Source: CADEED01 sp035701825 | GTDB lineage: Bacteria > Pseudomonadota > Gammaproteobacteria > Steroidobacterales > Steroidobacteraceae | Length of the DNA: 17,371 bases | Direction: 5' to 3' | NCBI GenBank assembly: GCA_035701825.1 | Contig: DASSRK010000094.1 | Span: 1 to 17,371 of the forward strand | Shown: in pieces, positions 1 through 7,258 of the stretch | Layout: the number at the start of each line of letters is the position of its first letter | Numbering within the stretch: position 1 is the first letter of the stretch | Position numbers and translations under genes: made by a program | The notes under the pieces: generated by a model | What the model saw: only the letters and a program-made list of their open reading frames with translations | Told to the model about the DNA's origin: nothing | Database searches by the model: none

Positions 1-933
1 AGTTTCAAAGGCGATGCGCTGGCCCTCGCGCATCTGCTTCCAAACCTTGCGCTGCTCGGCGTTCGCTTCGCCGAATACGAAGGTGCGCGAGATGTCCGAC
101 TGGTAGCCCTGGACGTTGCAGCCGCAGTCCATAAGCACGACTTCGCCTTCGCGCACGGCCTGCGGCTGGCTCGAGCCGTGTGGATAGGCGCTCGCCTCGC
201 CGAGCAGGATCAGCGCGAACTCGGGCTCGGCGCCGAGCGCCACGTGCGCGGCATCCATCATGTCGCCGATGTCCTTTGGGGTCATGCCCTTCTGGATGCG
301 CGGCGCGACGTGCCGGTAGGCGGCCATGGTCACATCGGCCGCCCGTTGCATGAGCGCGATTTCGGCCGGCGACTTCAGCATGCGGCAGCCGCGCACCACG
401 GCGGCACCACTCATGATCTGCACGTCGGGCATCACGCGCATCAGGCCGTCGATGGCGAAATAGCGCACCGTCTCCTCGATGCCGAGCGGCGCGTCGACCT
501 TGCGGTCGCGCAGGATGCCGGCGACGGTCTCGAGCGGGTTCTGGTCTTCCTGCCACACGCGCAGTTCCGCCGGGACTTCGAGGCTCTCGCTCACCGAGGG
601 CGCCTCGAAGTGCGGCGTCACGATGGCGATCTCGCCGTCGCGCGGGAGCACTGCGGCGGTCAATCGCTCGCTGCGCCACCAATGCACGCCGGTGAAGTAC
701 ACCAGCGAGGCGCCGGGCTCGATCAGCAGCGCGCCGATGCCCATCTGGCGCATGAGCGAGCGCGCCTTGTCGATGCGCGCGAGGTACTCGTCGCGGCCGA
801 TGGGCTTGATGTCCGTGGTCATGGACTTGAGCCCGGTGCTCGCGACGGCGGCGGCCGACAGCATCCGCGGATACAGGGCCGCGGCACTGGCAGCGACCGC
901 GGTAGCAAGCGCCTGGCGACGAGTGATGGTCAT
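1..933 (-). CDS. M24-family metallopeptidase (Xaa-Pro aminopeptidase/dipeptidase-like), Tat-exported, 3'-partial
   Basis: The frame starts at the ATG at 933 and is open to the left edge, giving 311 residues without the C-terminus. The N-terminus has a twin-arginine motif (TRRQAL) followed by an alanine-rich hydrophobic stretch, so export by the Tat pathway is likely. An N-terminal creatinase/prolidase-like domain (about residues 40-165) leads into the M24 'pita-bread' domain. Visible catalytic elements are His252 in YPHGSS, Asp269 in LMDCG and Asp280 in SDISRT; the D-x10-D spacing is that of the first two metal ligands. The remaining ligands (His, Glu, Glu) would lie outside the window. Family members cleave X-Pro bonds with two divalent metals. 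It lies 33 bp downstream of the DUF6165 gene on the same strand, so cotranscription is possible. The exact substrate cannot be told from sequence. Confidence 0.88.
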   Translation of the reverse strand, partial: MTITRRQALATAVAASAAALYPRMLSAAAVASTGLKSMTTDIKPIGRDEYLARIDKARSLMRQMGIGALLIEPGASLVYFTGVHWWRSERLTAAVLPRDGEIAIVTPHFEAPSVSESLEVPAELRVWQEDQNPLETVAGILRDRKVDAPLGIEETVRYFAIDGLMRVMPDVQIMSGAAVVRGCRMLKSPAEIALMQRAADVTMAAYRHVAPRIQKGMTPKDIGDMMDAAHVALGAEPEFALILLGEASAYPHGSSQPQAVREGEVVLMDCGCNVQGYQSDISRTFVFGEANAEQRKVWKQMREGQRIAFET

Positions 934-966
934 GAGTTATCCCGGTTTTCCCCGCCTGACACCACT

Positions 967-1356
967 TCAGTAGGACTTGTAGGACTTTTCTTCGACGATG
1001 GTGGAGCCTAACAAGGTGTTGATGCGCTTCTTGATGGCGGCGCGTTCGTCGTTGGTGACGTAGACGGCGCGTGCCAGTTCGATGAACTTGTCGCCGAAGC
1101 GTTTGGCGCGCTCTTCGTCGCGGATCTCGTCCTCGATGACCCAGAGTTTCTCGTTGACGTGGGTGAGGGCGGCTTCCTCGGCGGACAAATTCACCTGCGT
1201 GGCGCCGGAATCGCGCCAGGTCTGCTCCAGCAGCGCGAGCTCGTGCTTCACGTTGGCGACCTTGCCGGCGTCGCTCATGCGCGCGGCCTTGATGCGCAGG
1301 ATGGTGATCTTGTCGAGCAATTCCCCGGGGGAAATCGGCACCAGGATGTCTTTCAT
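967..1356 (-). CDS. DUF6165 family protein
   Basis: This 129-residue protein starts MKDILVPISPGELLDKITIL and is mostly charged and helical, with no signal peptide or membrane segment. I recognise it as the DUF6165 family, whose members often sit beside LPS glycosyltransferase genes; no biochemical function is known to me. The start is supported by a strong Shine-Dalgarno (AGGAGAGG, about 6 bases upstream) and by the ATGA overlap with the upstream glycosyltransferase stop, which implies translational coupling. The reading frame stays open well upstream of this ATG, inside the glycosyltransferase gene, but that extension is a shadow. The middle (about residues 35-100) looks coiled-coil-like. 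Context suggests a supporting role in LPS core assembly or a structural partner of the transferase; this is inference. Confidence 0.85.
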   Translation of the reverse strand: MKDILVPISPGELLDKITILRIKAARMSDAGKVANVKHELALLEQTWRDSGATQVNLSAEEAALTHVNEKLWVIEDEIRDEERAKRFGDKFIELARAVYVTNDERAAIKKRINTLLGSTIVEEKSYKSY

Positions 1357-2447
1357 GAAAGCCTCTCCTTCGGAGGGGTTGCCATCAGTTGGTCGAGCTT
1401 CGCGGTCACGGCGGGTACTTCGATCAGCTCCATGACGCCGGGTTGTTCGATCTTGGTGGTCCACGGCAGCTGGCTGGCGGCCTTGCCCATGAACTTCACG
1501 GCCGCCTGAGGATACGCATTCACGCACCAGCGGCGCGAGAGATACGGCCCGCTGCGCTCGGGATTGGTCGCGGCATACAGCCCGATGACCGGCGTGTTCA
1601 CCATGGTCGCCATGTGGGCGGGTCCCGAATCCGGCGTCAGCAGCACGGTCGATCGGCCGAGCAGGCCCAGCATCTGTGGCAGCGTGTCCTTGCCGACCTG
1701 GTTCTGCACGGGCACGCCGGCCTGCTTCTCGATCTGCGCCGCGACCTCGCGCTCGAACGCGCTCGGGCCGCCGCACAGGATCACGCGCATGCCATGGCGC
1801 TTGAAGGCGTGCGCGGCGACGGCGGCGTAGCGCTCGACCGGCCAGTTGCGAAGCGCATGGCTGGAGCAGGCGCTGATCACCAGCGTGGGTTGCGCGTCCG
1901 GGATCTGGTGCACGGCGTATTCGTGCGCGGCGGCGGGCAGGGGAATATCCCAGCGAGGCTTCTGTCGCGGCAGCCCGAGGGCGTCGGCGAACCCCAGGAA
2001 GCTGTCGAGCACGTGCTCGCGCTGCCGGGGTTCGACGCGGGCATTGGTGAACAGCCACTGCAGCTCGCGCGCCCGGGCCCGGTCGAAGCCTAGCTTCACC
2101 GGCGCCGGCACGAGCGCGGCGGCCGCGCTGGCGCGGATCGACAATTGCAGGTGCAGCAGCAGGTCGAACGCGCCGCGCCGTCGCATCTCGGTGCGCAGCC
2201 GGCTGTAAGCCGCGAGGCCAGCGCCCTTGTCCACGGTGATAAGCTCCACCTCCGGAATGAGGCTCATCAATTTCGCTTCCACCTTGCCGATCACCCAGCT
2301 GAAGCGCGCCTTGGGCCACGCGTCCTGCAGCGTGCGCAGCAGTGGCACCACGTGGCAGGTGTCGCCGATCGCGGAGAGGCGTAGCAGGCAGACTTTTTCG
2401 GGCGGGGACGCCAACAATCCGGCACTGGCCTGCACGCGCGATTCCAT
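1353..2447 (-). CDS. Glycosyltransferase family 9 (LPS heptosyltransferase-like)
   Basis: A GT-B glycosyltransferase of family GT9, which includes the ADP-heptose:LPS heptosyltransferases WaaC, WaaF and WaaQ. The N-terminal signature KVCLLRLSAIGDTCHVVPLL starts about 18 residues in, and the C-terminal donor-site motif TPDSGPAHMA has Asp273. Length (364 residues) fits the family. It is probably a cytoplasmic-face inner-membrane enzyme transferring heptose to the growing inner core. I chose the ATG at 2447; a GTG at 2468 in the same frame would add seven residues but overlap the divergent kdkA start. Neither start has a convincing ribosome-binding site, and an internal GTG or TTG is also possible. 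The 3' end overlaps the DUF6165 gene by ATGA. Adjacent kdkA and waaA support an inner-core role. Which heptosyltransferase it is (I, II or other) is not resolved. Confidence 0.88.
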   Translation of the reverse strand: MESRVQASAGLLASPPEKVCLLRLSAIGDTCHVVPLLRTLQDAWPKARFSWVIGKVEAKLMSLIPEVELITVDKGAGLAAYSRLRTEMRRRGAFDLLLHLQLSIRASAAAALVPAPVKLGFDRARARELQWLFTNARVEPRQREHVLDSFLGFADALGLPRQKPRWDIPLPAAAHEYAVHQIPDAQPTLVISACSSHALRNWPVERYAAVAAHAFKRHGMRVILCGGPSAFEREVAAQIEKQAGVPVQNQVGKDTLPQMLGLLGRSTVLLTPDSGPAHMATMVNTPVIGLYAATNPERSGPYLSRRWCVNAYPQAAVKFMGKAASQLPWTTKIEQPGVMELIEVPAVTAKLDQLMATPPKERLS

Positions 2448-2456
2448 GGTGGGTGA

Positions 2457-3218
2457 ATGAGGCGTCACTGGCCGGTCGGTGCGGAGGTCAGCGAAGCGGC
2501 CATCGATGGCGGCCGGATGCTATACGACACCCTGCGCACGAGCAATTTCTCGGCGGATTTCTTCGAGCCGGAGTACTGGCGGCGCCACGACGCCATCGAG
2601 GGCGCGGCGCTCGGGCGCGGCACGACCTGGTTCGTGAAGAGCGGTGACGCGAGCTTCGTGTTGCGCCACTACCGCCGCGGCGGCTTCATGGCGAACTTCT
2701 CGAAGGATGCCTACCTGTGGAACGGCGAGTCGGAGACGCGCTCGTTCGCGGAGTGGTATCTCACCTATCACCTGCATCGGGCCGGGCTGCCGGTGCCCAC
2801 GCCGATCGCCGCGCGCTACCGGCGCCAGGGCATGTTCTACACCGCCGACATCATCACCCAGCGCATCGAGCACAGCGAGTCGCTGGCCGCGCGCCTCGCC
2901 AAGGGGCCGCTGTCGCTGATGCAATGGATCGCGATCGGACGCTGCATCCGGCGCTTCCACGATGCCGGCGTGCACCACGCGGACCTCAACGCGCACAACA
3001 TCCTGCTGACCCCCGAGCAGGTGTACCTCATCGACTTCGACCGCGGCACGCTGCGCAAGCGCGGCTGGTGGGCGGATACCAACCTCGTTCGACTCTACCG
3101 TTCGCTCGAGAAAGTGACGCTGCTCGATGCGCCCGAGAGTTTCACCGACCAGGACTGGCATTCGCTGCTGGCCGGCTATCGCGAATCCGCCGGCCTGCCG
3201 CAGGCGTCGCTCGCCTGA
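2457..3218 (+). CDS. kdkA: 3-deoxy-D-manno-octulosonic acid (Kdo) kinase
   Basis: A 253-residue small kinase of the WaaP/KdkA (RIO/ABC1-like) superfamily, predicted to phosphorylate the Kdo residue attached to lipid A with ATP. The catalytic loop is HADLNAHNILL with Asp176 and Asn181, followed by the metal-binding IDFDRG with Asp193. Early motifs include GGRMLYD, typical of the family N-terminus, which argues against starting at the later in-frame ATG at 2517. The chosen ATG has GGTGGG just upstream. No signal peptide is seen, so it should act on the cytoplasmic side of the inner membrane. Its stop lies 7 bp before the waaA start, so the two are almost certainly cotranscribed. Family membership is clear; the exact target hydroxyl and the number of Kdo units are inferred from knowledge of Haemophilus KdkA. 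Confidence 0.9.
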   Translation: MRRHWPVGAEVSEAAIDGGRMLYDTLRTSNFSADFFEPEYWRRHDAIEGAALGRGTTWFVKSGDASFVLRHYRRGGFMANFSKDAYLWNGESETRSFAEWYLTYHLHRAGLPVPTPIAARYRRQGMFYTADIITQRIEHSESLAARLAKGPLSLMQWIAIGRCIRRFHDAGVHHADLNAHNILLTPEQVYLIDFDRGTLRKRGWWADTNLVRLYRSLEKVTLLDAPESFTDQDWHSLLAGYRESAGLPQASLA

Positions 3219-3225
3219 GGCGCCG

Positions 3226-4488
3226 GTGCGCTTCCTCTACATCCTGCTGGCCTATCTACTGGCGCCGGTGTGGCTGGGGAGCATGGCGTTGCGCGGCTTC
3301 CGCGACCGCAGTCACTGGGAAGGCTTCTCGCAGCGCTTCGGTCTCGGGCCGGCAGTTCCGGGCCCGCCGGGCATCTGGGTGCACGCCGTGTCGGTGGGCG
3401 AGGTGCAGGCCGCGGCGCCACTCATCAACGCGCTGCTGGCGCGTTTCCCGACTCTGCCGCTGGTGCTGACGACCGGCACGCCGACGGGCCGCGCGCGGGC
3501 GCGCGCGTTGTTCAAGGAACGCGTCGACATCCGCTTCATGCCGGTGGACCTGCCCGGGTCCGTGCGCCGCTTCTTCGAACGCGCCCGGCCGCGCCTGGCC
3601 ATCGTGCTGGAGACCGAGATCTGGCCGAATCTCTACCATCGGTGTGGCCAGCTGGGCGTTCCGCTGGTGCTGGCCAGTGCGCGCATCTCGCCGAAGTCGG
3701 TGAACAGCTATCGCCGCATGGTCGGGCTGTTCCGCCAGGCGCTGTCCAACGGCATCTTCATCGCGGCCCAGAGCGAGGAGGACGCGCAGCGCTTCTGTTC
3801 CATCGGTGCGTCGCCCGAGCGCACCCACGTCGTCGGCAACATCAAGTTCGATTTCAGCCTCCCGGCCAACATCGAGACGCAGGGCGCTGGACTGCGGCGA
3901 CTGCTCGGCATGGACCGCCCGGTGTGGATCGCCGGCAGCACGCACGCGAAGGAAGAGGACGTGCTGCTCGATGCGCATCGCCAGATCCGCGCCCGTTACG
4001 CGCAGGCGCTGCTGGTGCTGGTGCCGCGCCATCCGCCGCGCTTCGAGGAAGTGGCGCAGGCGCTGGCGGAGCGCGGCGTGAAGTTCGTGACGCGCAGCAG
4101 CGCCGCGGGCACCTCGGGCGACACCGAGGTGTTCCTGGTGAACACACTCGGCGAGCTGCTGTCGTTCTACGCGGCGGCCGACGTGGCCTTCGTGGGCGGC
4201 ACGCTGGTGCCCATCGGCGGGCACAACCTGCTCGAGCCTGCGGCGCTCGGCTTGCCCGTGCTCGCCGGACCCAACAATTTCAATTCCGCCGACATCGCCA
4301 GGATGCTGGTGGAATGCGGCGCGGTGCGCATCGTGCACGACCCGGCCGAGGTGGCGAACGCGGTGGGTGAGTTGCTGGCGAATCCGGCCGCGCGCACCGC
4401 CATGGGTGCGCGTGGCCGGAAAGCCGTGGAAGACAACCGGGGCGCCGTCAGGCGACTGATGGAATTCCTCGAGCCGCTGCTTCCCTGA
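3226..4488 (+). CDS. waaA: 3-deoxy-D-manno-octulosonic acid transferase (Kdo transferase)
   Basis: WaaA (KdtA) transfers Kdo from CMP-Kdo to lipid IVA, the first step of inner-core assembly. The 420-residue product has an N-terminal membrane anchor (about residues 2-20), then the GT30 signature WVHAVSVGEVQAA with the predicted catalytic base Glu59. The C-terminal Rossmann half contains FVGGTLVPIGGHNLLEPA, the donor-binding region. I chose GTG at 3226 because GAGG lies 7 bases upstream, overlapping the kdkA stop, and the protein then begins VRFLYILLAYLLAP as in the family. The frame is open upstream to 3127, but that part overlaps kdkA and does not resemble WaaA. The stop is 3 bp from the convergent tolC stop. 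The direct linkage to kdkA raises the possibility that it adds a single Kdo, as in Haemophilus; sequence alone cannot decide this. Confidence 0.95.
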   Translation: MRFLYILLAYLLAPVWLGSMALRGFRDRSHWEGFSQRFGLGPAVPGPPGIWVHAVSVGEVQAAAPLINALLARFPTLPLVLTTGTPTGRARARALFKERVDIRFMPVDLPGSVRRFFERARPRLAIVLETEIWPNLYHRCGQLGVPLVLASARISPKSVNSYRRMVGLFRQALSNGIFIAAQSEEDAQRFCSIGASPERTHVVGNIKFDFSLPANIETQGAGLRRLLGMDRPVWIAGSTHAKEEDVLLDAHRQIRARYAQALLVLVPRHPPRFEEVAQALAERGVKFVTRSSAAGTSGDTEVFLVNTLGELLSFYAAADVAFVGGTLVPIGGHNLLEPAALGLPVLAGPNNFNSADIARMLVECGAVRIVHDPAEVANAVGELLANPAARTAMGARGRKAVEDNRGAVRRLMEFLEPLLP

Positions 4489-4491
4489 CGA

Positions 4492-5973
4492 TTACTGCTG
4501 CGGCGGAGTCGTCGGCGCCGGGGTCACCGCCGGCGGATTACCCGGCGGCGGCGGGGTCTCGAGCCAGGTGTTCATCTCCTCGAGCGCCTTGCGATCGAGC
4601 AGGCCGGCGGCCTGCTTGAGGCGCAGAACGTTGAGCATGTAGTCGTAACGGCTGCGCGAGTAGTTGGTCTGCGCGGCCACCAGGTTCTGGCGCGCGGTCA
4701 ACACGTCGACCGCGGTGCGCGTGCCGACGTCGTAGCCCGCCTCGGTGGCGCGCAGCGCGGTCGCCGACGATTCCAGCGCCTGCTTGAGCGCCTGCACGCG
4801 CGAGATCTCGGACAGCACGCCGAGGTAGGCGTCGCGCGCGGTGCGCTCGGTTTCGCGCGACACGCGCTCGAGGCGCTGCTTCGCCGCCTGCCAGCGGAAC
4901 TCGGATTGCTTGACGCGCGAGTGCGTGCCGCCGCTCGACCAGATCGGCACCGTCACCTGCAGCTGGATGGCCTTGTCCGTGTCCGTATCCGACGAGGAGA
5001 TGGCGCTGCCGCCCGGAAAGTTGCGACCCGGGATCGGATCGAAGGACTGCGTGGCTTCCGATTCATCGTGTGTCTTGCCGACGAACAGGTCCACCTGTGG
5101 CAGGTGGCCGCCGAAAGCGACACGCACGTCGTCGCGGGCGATGTCCGCGCCGAGACGGCTCGAGGTCAGCGCGAGGTTCTGGTTCATCGACGCGTCGACC
5201 CATTTCTGCTCTTCGGCGGGCTCGGGCATCTTGAGCGGCATGGTGGTGCGCGGCGTGGCGAGCACGGCGTACTGCATGTCGGTGATCTCGCGCAGGAACT
5301 CCTGCGCGGTCGCGAGCTGGCGCTTGGCGGCAATCAGGTCGGCGGCGGCAGTGTCGCGCGCGGCGCGGGCTTCCTGCACGTCGGTGATGGCGATCAGGCC
5401 GACTTCGAAGCGCTTCTCCGCCTGCTCGAGCTGGCGCGAAATGGCATCGAGCGAGGCCTGCTGCGCCTCGACGTTGTCCTGCGCGGCGAGCACGTCGAAG
5501 TAGCGCGTGGCCACGCGCACCGCGAGGTCCTGCTGCGCCACGCCGTAGTCGGCGTCCGCCTGCGCGACGATCTTGGTCGCCTGCCGCAGCTGTACGAGCT
5601 GGCCCCAGTTGAAGACGCTCTGGGAGAGATTGATGTTCCAGCTCTCGGTGTCCGGGCTGGCCGAGCCGTTCACGCCCTGCGATTGCAGGATGAGATCGGA
5701 CGTATCCGGATTGGCGGGGTCGACCGGAATCAGCTGGGGGGAGACGCGCGTGGTCGACACGTCACTCTGTCCCTTGTTCCACCTGCCAAAGATCTGTGGC
5801 AGGTACGCAGCCCACGCCTGCGGGCGCGCTTCCTGCGTGGCCTTGCGCGTGTATTCAGCCTCGCGCACCAGCGGGTCGTTGACCACGGCTTGGTCGAAAA
5901 TCGTGAGCAGGTCTTCGCTGTAAGCGGAGGCGGAAATCAGGCATCCCAGCCCCAGGGCAACAATGCGGCGCAT
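4492..5973 (-). CDS. tolC: TolC family outer-membrane efflux/secretion channel protein
   Basis: A 493-residue TolC-type outer-membrane factor, the exit duct for tripartite efflux pumps and type I secretion. It has a Sec signal peptide (MRRIVALGLGCLISASAYS, cleavage probably before ED), then two OEP repeats. The first includes the NINLSQSVFNWGQL segment and a long helical hairpin; the second includes VTVPIWSSGGTHSRVKQ and GYDVGTRTAVDVLTARQNL, typical of TolC. The C-terminus ends in a proline-rich tail (PPPPGNPP and following) beyond the conserved fold. The ATG has an AGAGGA ribosome-binding site 9 bases upstream. It lies downstream of the rhodanese gene on the same strand with an 85-bp gap that contains promoter-like elements. 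The order methyltransferase, rhodanese, tolC, waaA is a recurring gammaproteobacterial arrangement. Confidence 0.95.
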   Translation of the reverse strand: MRRIVALGLGCLISASAYSEDLLTIFDQAVVNDPLVREAEYTRKATQEARPQAWAAYLPQIFGRWNKGQSDVSTTRVSPQLIPVDPANPDTSDLILQSQGVNGSASPDTESWNINLSQSVFNWGQLVQLRQATKIVAQADADYGVAQQDLAVRVATRYFDVLAAQDNVEAQQASLDAISRQLEQAEKRFEVGLIAITDVQEARAARDTAAADLIAAKRQLATAQEFLREITDMQYAVLATPRTTMPLKMPEPAEEQKWVDASMNQNLALTSSRLGADIARDDVRVAFGGHLPQVDLFVGKTHDESEATQSFDPIPGRNFPGGSAISSSDTDTDKAIQLQVTVPIWSSGGTHSRVKQSEFRWQAAKQRLERVSRETERTARDAYLGVLSEISRVQALKQALESSATALRATEAGYDVGTRTAVDVLTARQNLVAAQTNYSRSRYDYMLNVLRLKQAAGLLDRKALEEMNTWLETPPPPGNPPAVTPAPTTPPQQ

Positions 5974-5995
5974 TAATAAGAGTCCTCTTTAGTGT

Positions 5996-6028
5996 TGTAT
6001 ATCACTATATCACTTGCCCCAGGGGCAA
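5996..6028 (-). promoter_or_regulatory. tolC promoter region: tandem extended -10 elements next to a palindrome
   Basis: On the minus strand the octamer GTGATATA occurs twice in tandem (plus-strand 5998-6013). Each copy creates an extended -10 with TGA in front: TATAGT at 6004-6009 and TATACA at 5996-6001. Directly upstream is a perfect 7-1-7 palindrome, TTGCCCC-N-GGGGCAA, at 6014-6028. A TTGCCT hexamer 19 bases upstream of TATAGT is a possible weak -35. The palindrome could be an operator or an RNA hairpin ending the rhodanese transcript, although no U-run follows it. No experiment is visible here; the promoter assignment is inference. Confidence 0.5.
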
Positions 6029-6058
6029 AGGCAACTGGTTCGAAGTGACTTAGACGTT

Positions 6059-6379
6059 TCAGTACTGCGGGACGGTTGCATCCACCCACTGACTCCACGC
6101 GGCGATGCCGCCGGAGAGGTTGGCGACGTTGCTGAAACCCTGGTTGGCCAGGAAATGAGCAACCCGCATGGACCGGCCACCCGCGTGGCACATCACGATG
6201 GTCTCCACGTCCGGAGACAGTTCCGCGAGACGTGCCGGTACCTGGTTCATGGGCACATGTACGACGTCCGGGATCCGCGCAAGTTGCAGTTCCCAGTCTT
6301 CCCGTACGTCCAGCACCACCGGAGCTTCACCGCGGTCGCGCCGCGCCTTGAGCTCCTGCACCGTGATCTCGCGAACCAT
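6059..6379 (-). CDS. Rhodanese-like domain protein (single-domain sulfurtransferase)
   Basis: A 106-residue single rhodanese domain, similar in size to GlpE and PspE but without a signal peptide, so cytoplasmic. The domain starts ITVQELKARRD and contains LDVREDWE, then the active-site loop MCHAGGRS with catalytic Cys64, followed by ANLSGGIAAW. The six-residue CxxGxR-type loop fits sulfurtransferases rather than Cdc25-type phosphatases. The start ATG is supported by GAGGTG upstream; the frame is open further upstream, but that overlaps the methyltransferase gene. It lies 14 bp after the methyltransferase stop, so the two form an operon, with tolC 85 bp downstream. It is expected to move sulfane sulfur as a persulfide; its acceptor is unknown. 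The conserved position next to tolC suggests a shared but undefined physiological link. Confidence 0.92.
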   Translation of the reverse strand: MVREITVQELKARRDRGEAPVVLDVREDWELQLARIPDVVHVPMNQVPARLAELSPDVETIVMCHAGGRSMRVAHFLANQGFSNVANLSGGIAAWSQWVDATVPQY

Positions 6380-6393
6380 CGACTGACACCTCG

Positions 6394-7044
6394 TCAGAAA
6401 CTGAATTTTTCGGGGCGCGGCGCGTTCTGCAGCGGGTCGACGCGGGTCTCGAACAGCCCCTGGCTGTCCCAGCTTTCGGTTCCCGTCCGGGTCACGAGCA
6501 TCGCCTCCTGCGGCTCGCGGTTGCCGACCACCACGAACAGCTTTCCGCCCAGCGCCAACGCGCGGGCGAAGCGTTCGTCGTACAGCGGCAGCGCTCCACA
6601 TACCGCAATGAGCGCATAGTCGCCGCCCATATCCAAGTTGAAAGTGTCACCCGTGACCACGTCGACCTGGGCGAAGCCGGCGCGCTTGAGGTTGCGCCGT
6701 GCCGCCTGGGCCAGCTCGGCATCGATTTCGATGGCGCGCACGCTCGCGCCCATGGCCGCGAGGCAGCCGGCGACGAAGCCGGTGCCGCAGCCCACCACCA
6801 GCGCGCGCATGCCCGGCGCGGCACCCAGGGACTGGAGGAGCCTTCCGACAACCTTTGGCGGCAACATGTGCTGGGTCGGTGACAGCGGGATGTCAGCGTC
6901 CGCGAACGCGAGGCCGGCATACTTCTCGGGCACGAAGAATTCCCGCGGCGTGCGCCGCATGGCATCGAGCACACGATCGTCGAGCACCTGCCACGCGCGC
7001 ACTTGCTGGCCGATCATCTGGACGCGCGCGAACTCTGTCTGCAT
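6394..7044 (-). CDS. PCMT-family (protein-L-isoaspartate O-methyltransferase-like) methyltransferase
   Basis: A 216-residue SAM-dependent methyltransferase of the PCMT family (PF01135 type), starting MQTEFARVQMIGQQVRAWQV. The SAM-binding motif I, LVVGCGTGFVAGCLA, lies around residues 80-93, and the acidic motif II is RAIEIDAEL. The isoaspartate-recognition segment, usually close to GQTISQPY, reads SPTQHMLPPKVVGRLL here, so repair of isoaspartate is not assured. I know the same divergence from relatives encoded beside tolC. The ATG has GGAG about 12 bases upstream. The frame is open far upstream, antisense to the cyclic di-GMP gene, which is a shadow. It heads the operon with the rhodanese gene. 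The annotation protein-L-isoaspartate O-methyltransferase is by family, not by active-site proof, so I give no symbol. Confidence 0.87.
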   Translation of the reverse strand: MQTEFARVQMIGQQVRAWQVLDDRVLDAMRRTPREFFVPEKYAGLAFADADIPLSPTQHMLPPKVVGRLLQSLGAAPGMRALVVGCGTGFVAGCLAAMGASVRAIEIDAELAQAARRNLKRAGFAQVDVVTGDTFNLDMGGDYALIAVCGALPLYDERFARALALGGKLFVVVGNREPQEAMLVTRTGTESWDSQGLFETRVDPLQNAPRPEKFSF

Positions 7045-7258
7045 GGGGATTCTTGCTCCGTGAAAGGGGACAGGGATGCTACTTATTCTGCCCGATTCCG
7101 TCGCCCGGAAACCCTTCGTTTCGGCGTGGATGGAGTCGTCATATCGATTATTTTTATGGTTAATGTTCAGTGGGCGCTTGCCGTGCTCGGATAAGCTGCC
7201 TCGCGGATAGGGCTGCCGTGCACAAATCCGCGCACTAATAACAAAAGGCCTGGTGGGG
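7045..7258. promoter_or_regulatory. Divergent intergenic region between the PCMT-like gene and the GGDEF/EAL gene
   Basis: This 214-bp spacer separates two divergent starts and must hold promoters for both. It contains an A+T-rich patch around 7136-7166 (CGATTATTTTTATGG within it) that stands out from the GC-rich surroundings. On the minus strand TTTCCG, 17 bases, GAATAA is a weak promoter candidate for the methyltransferase. I found no strong -35/-10 pair on the plus strand. The small open frame at 7003-7194 lacks family features and a ribosome-binding site and is not called. Confidence 0.35.

Noticed and set aside
5..682. A 225-codon minus-strand frame over the left-edge peptidase
   Set aside because: It is a shadow; the neighbouring minus-strand frame, open from 933 to the edge, carries the M24 metal-binding motifs and a Tat leader.
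967..2319. A single 450-residue protein ending in DUF6165
   Set aside because: Only the last 129 residues resemble a protein family; the rest is out of frame with the glycosyltransferase gene it overlaps. A separate ATG with a strong ribosome-binding site starts DUF6165.
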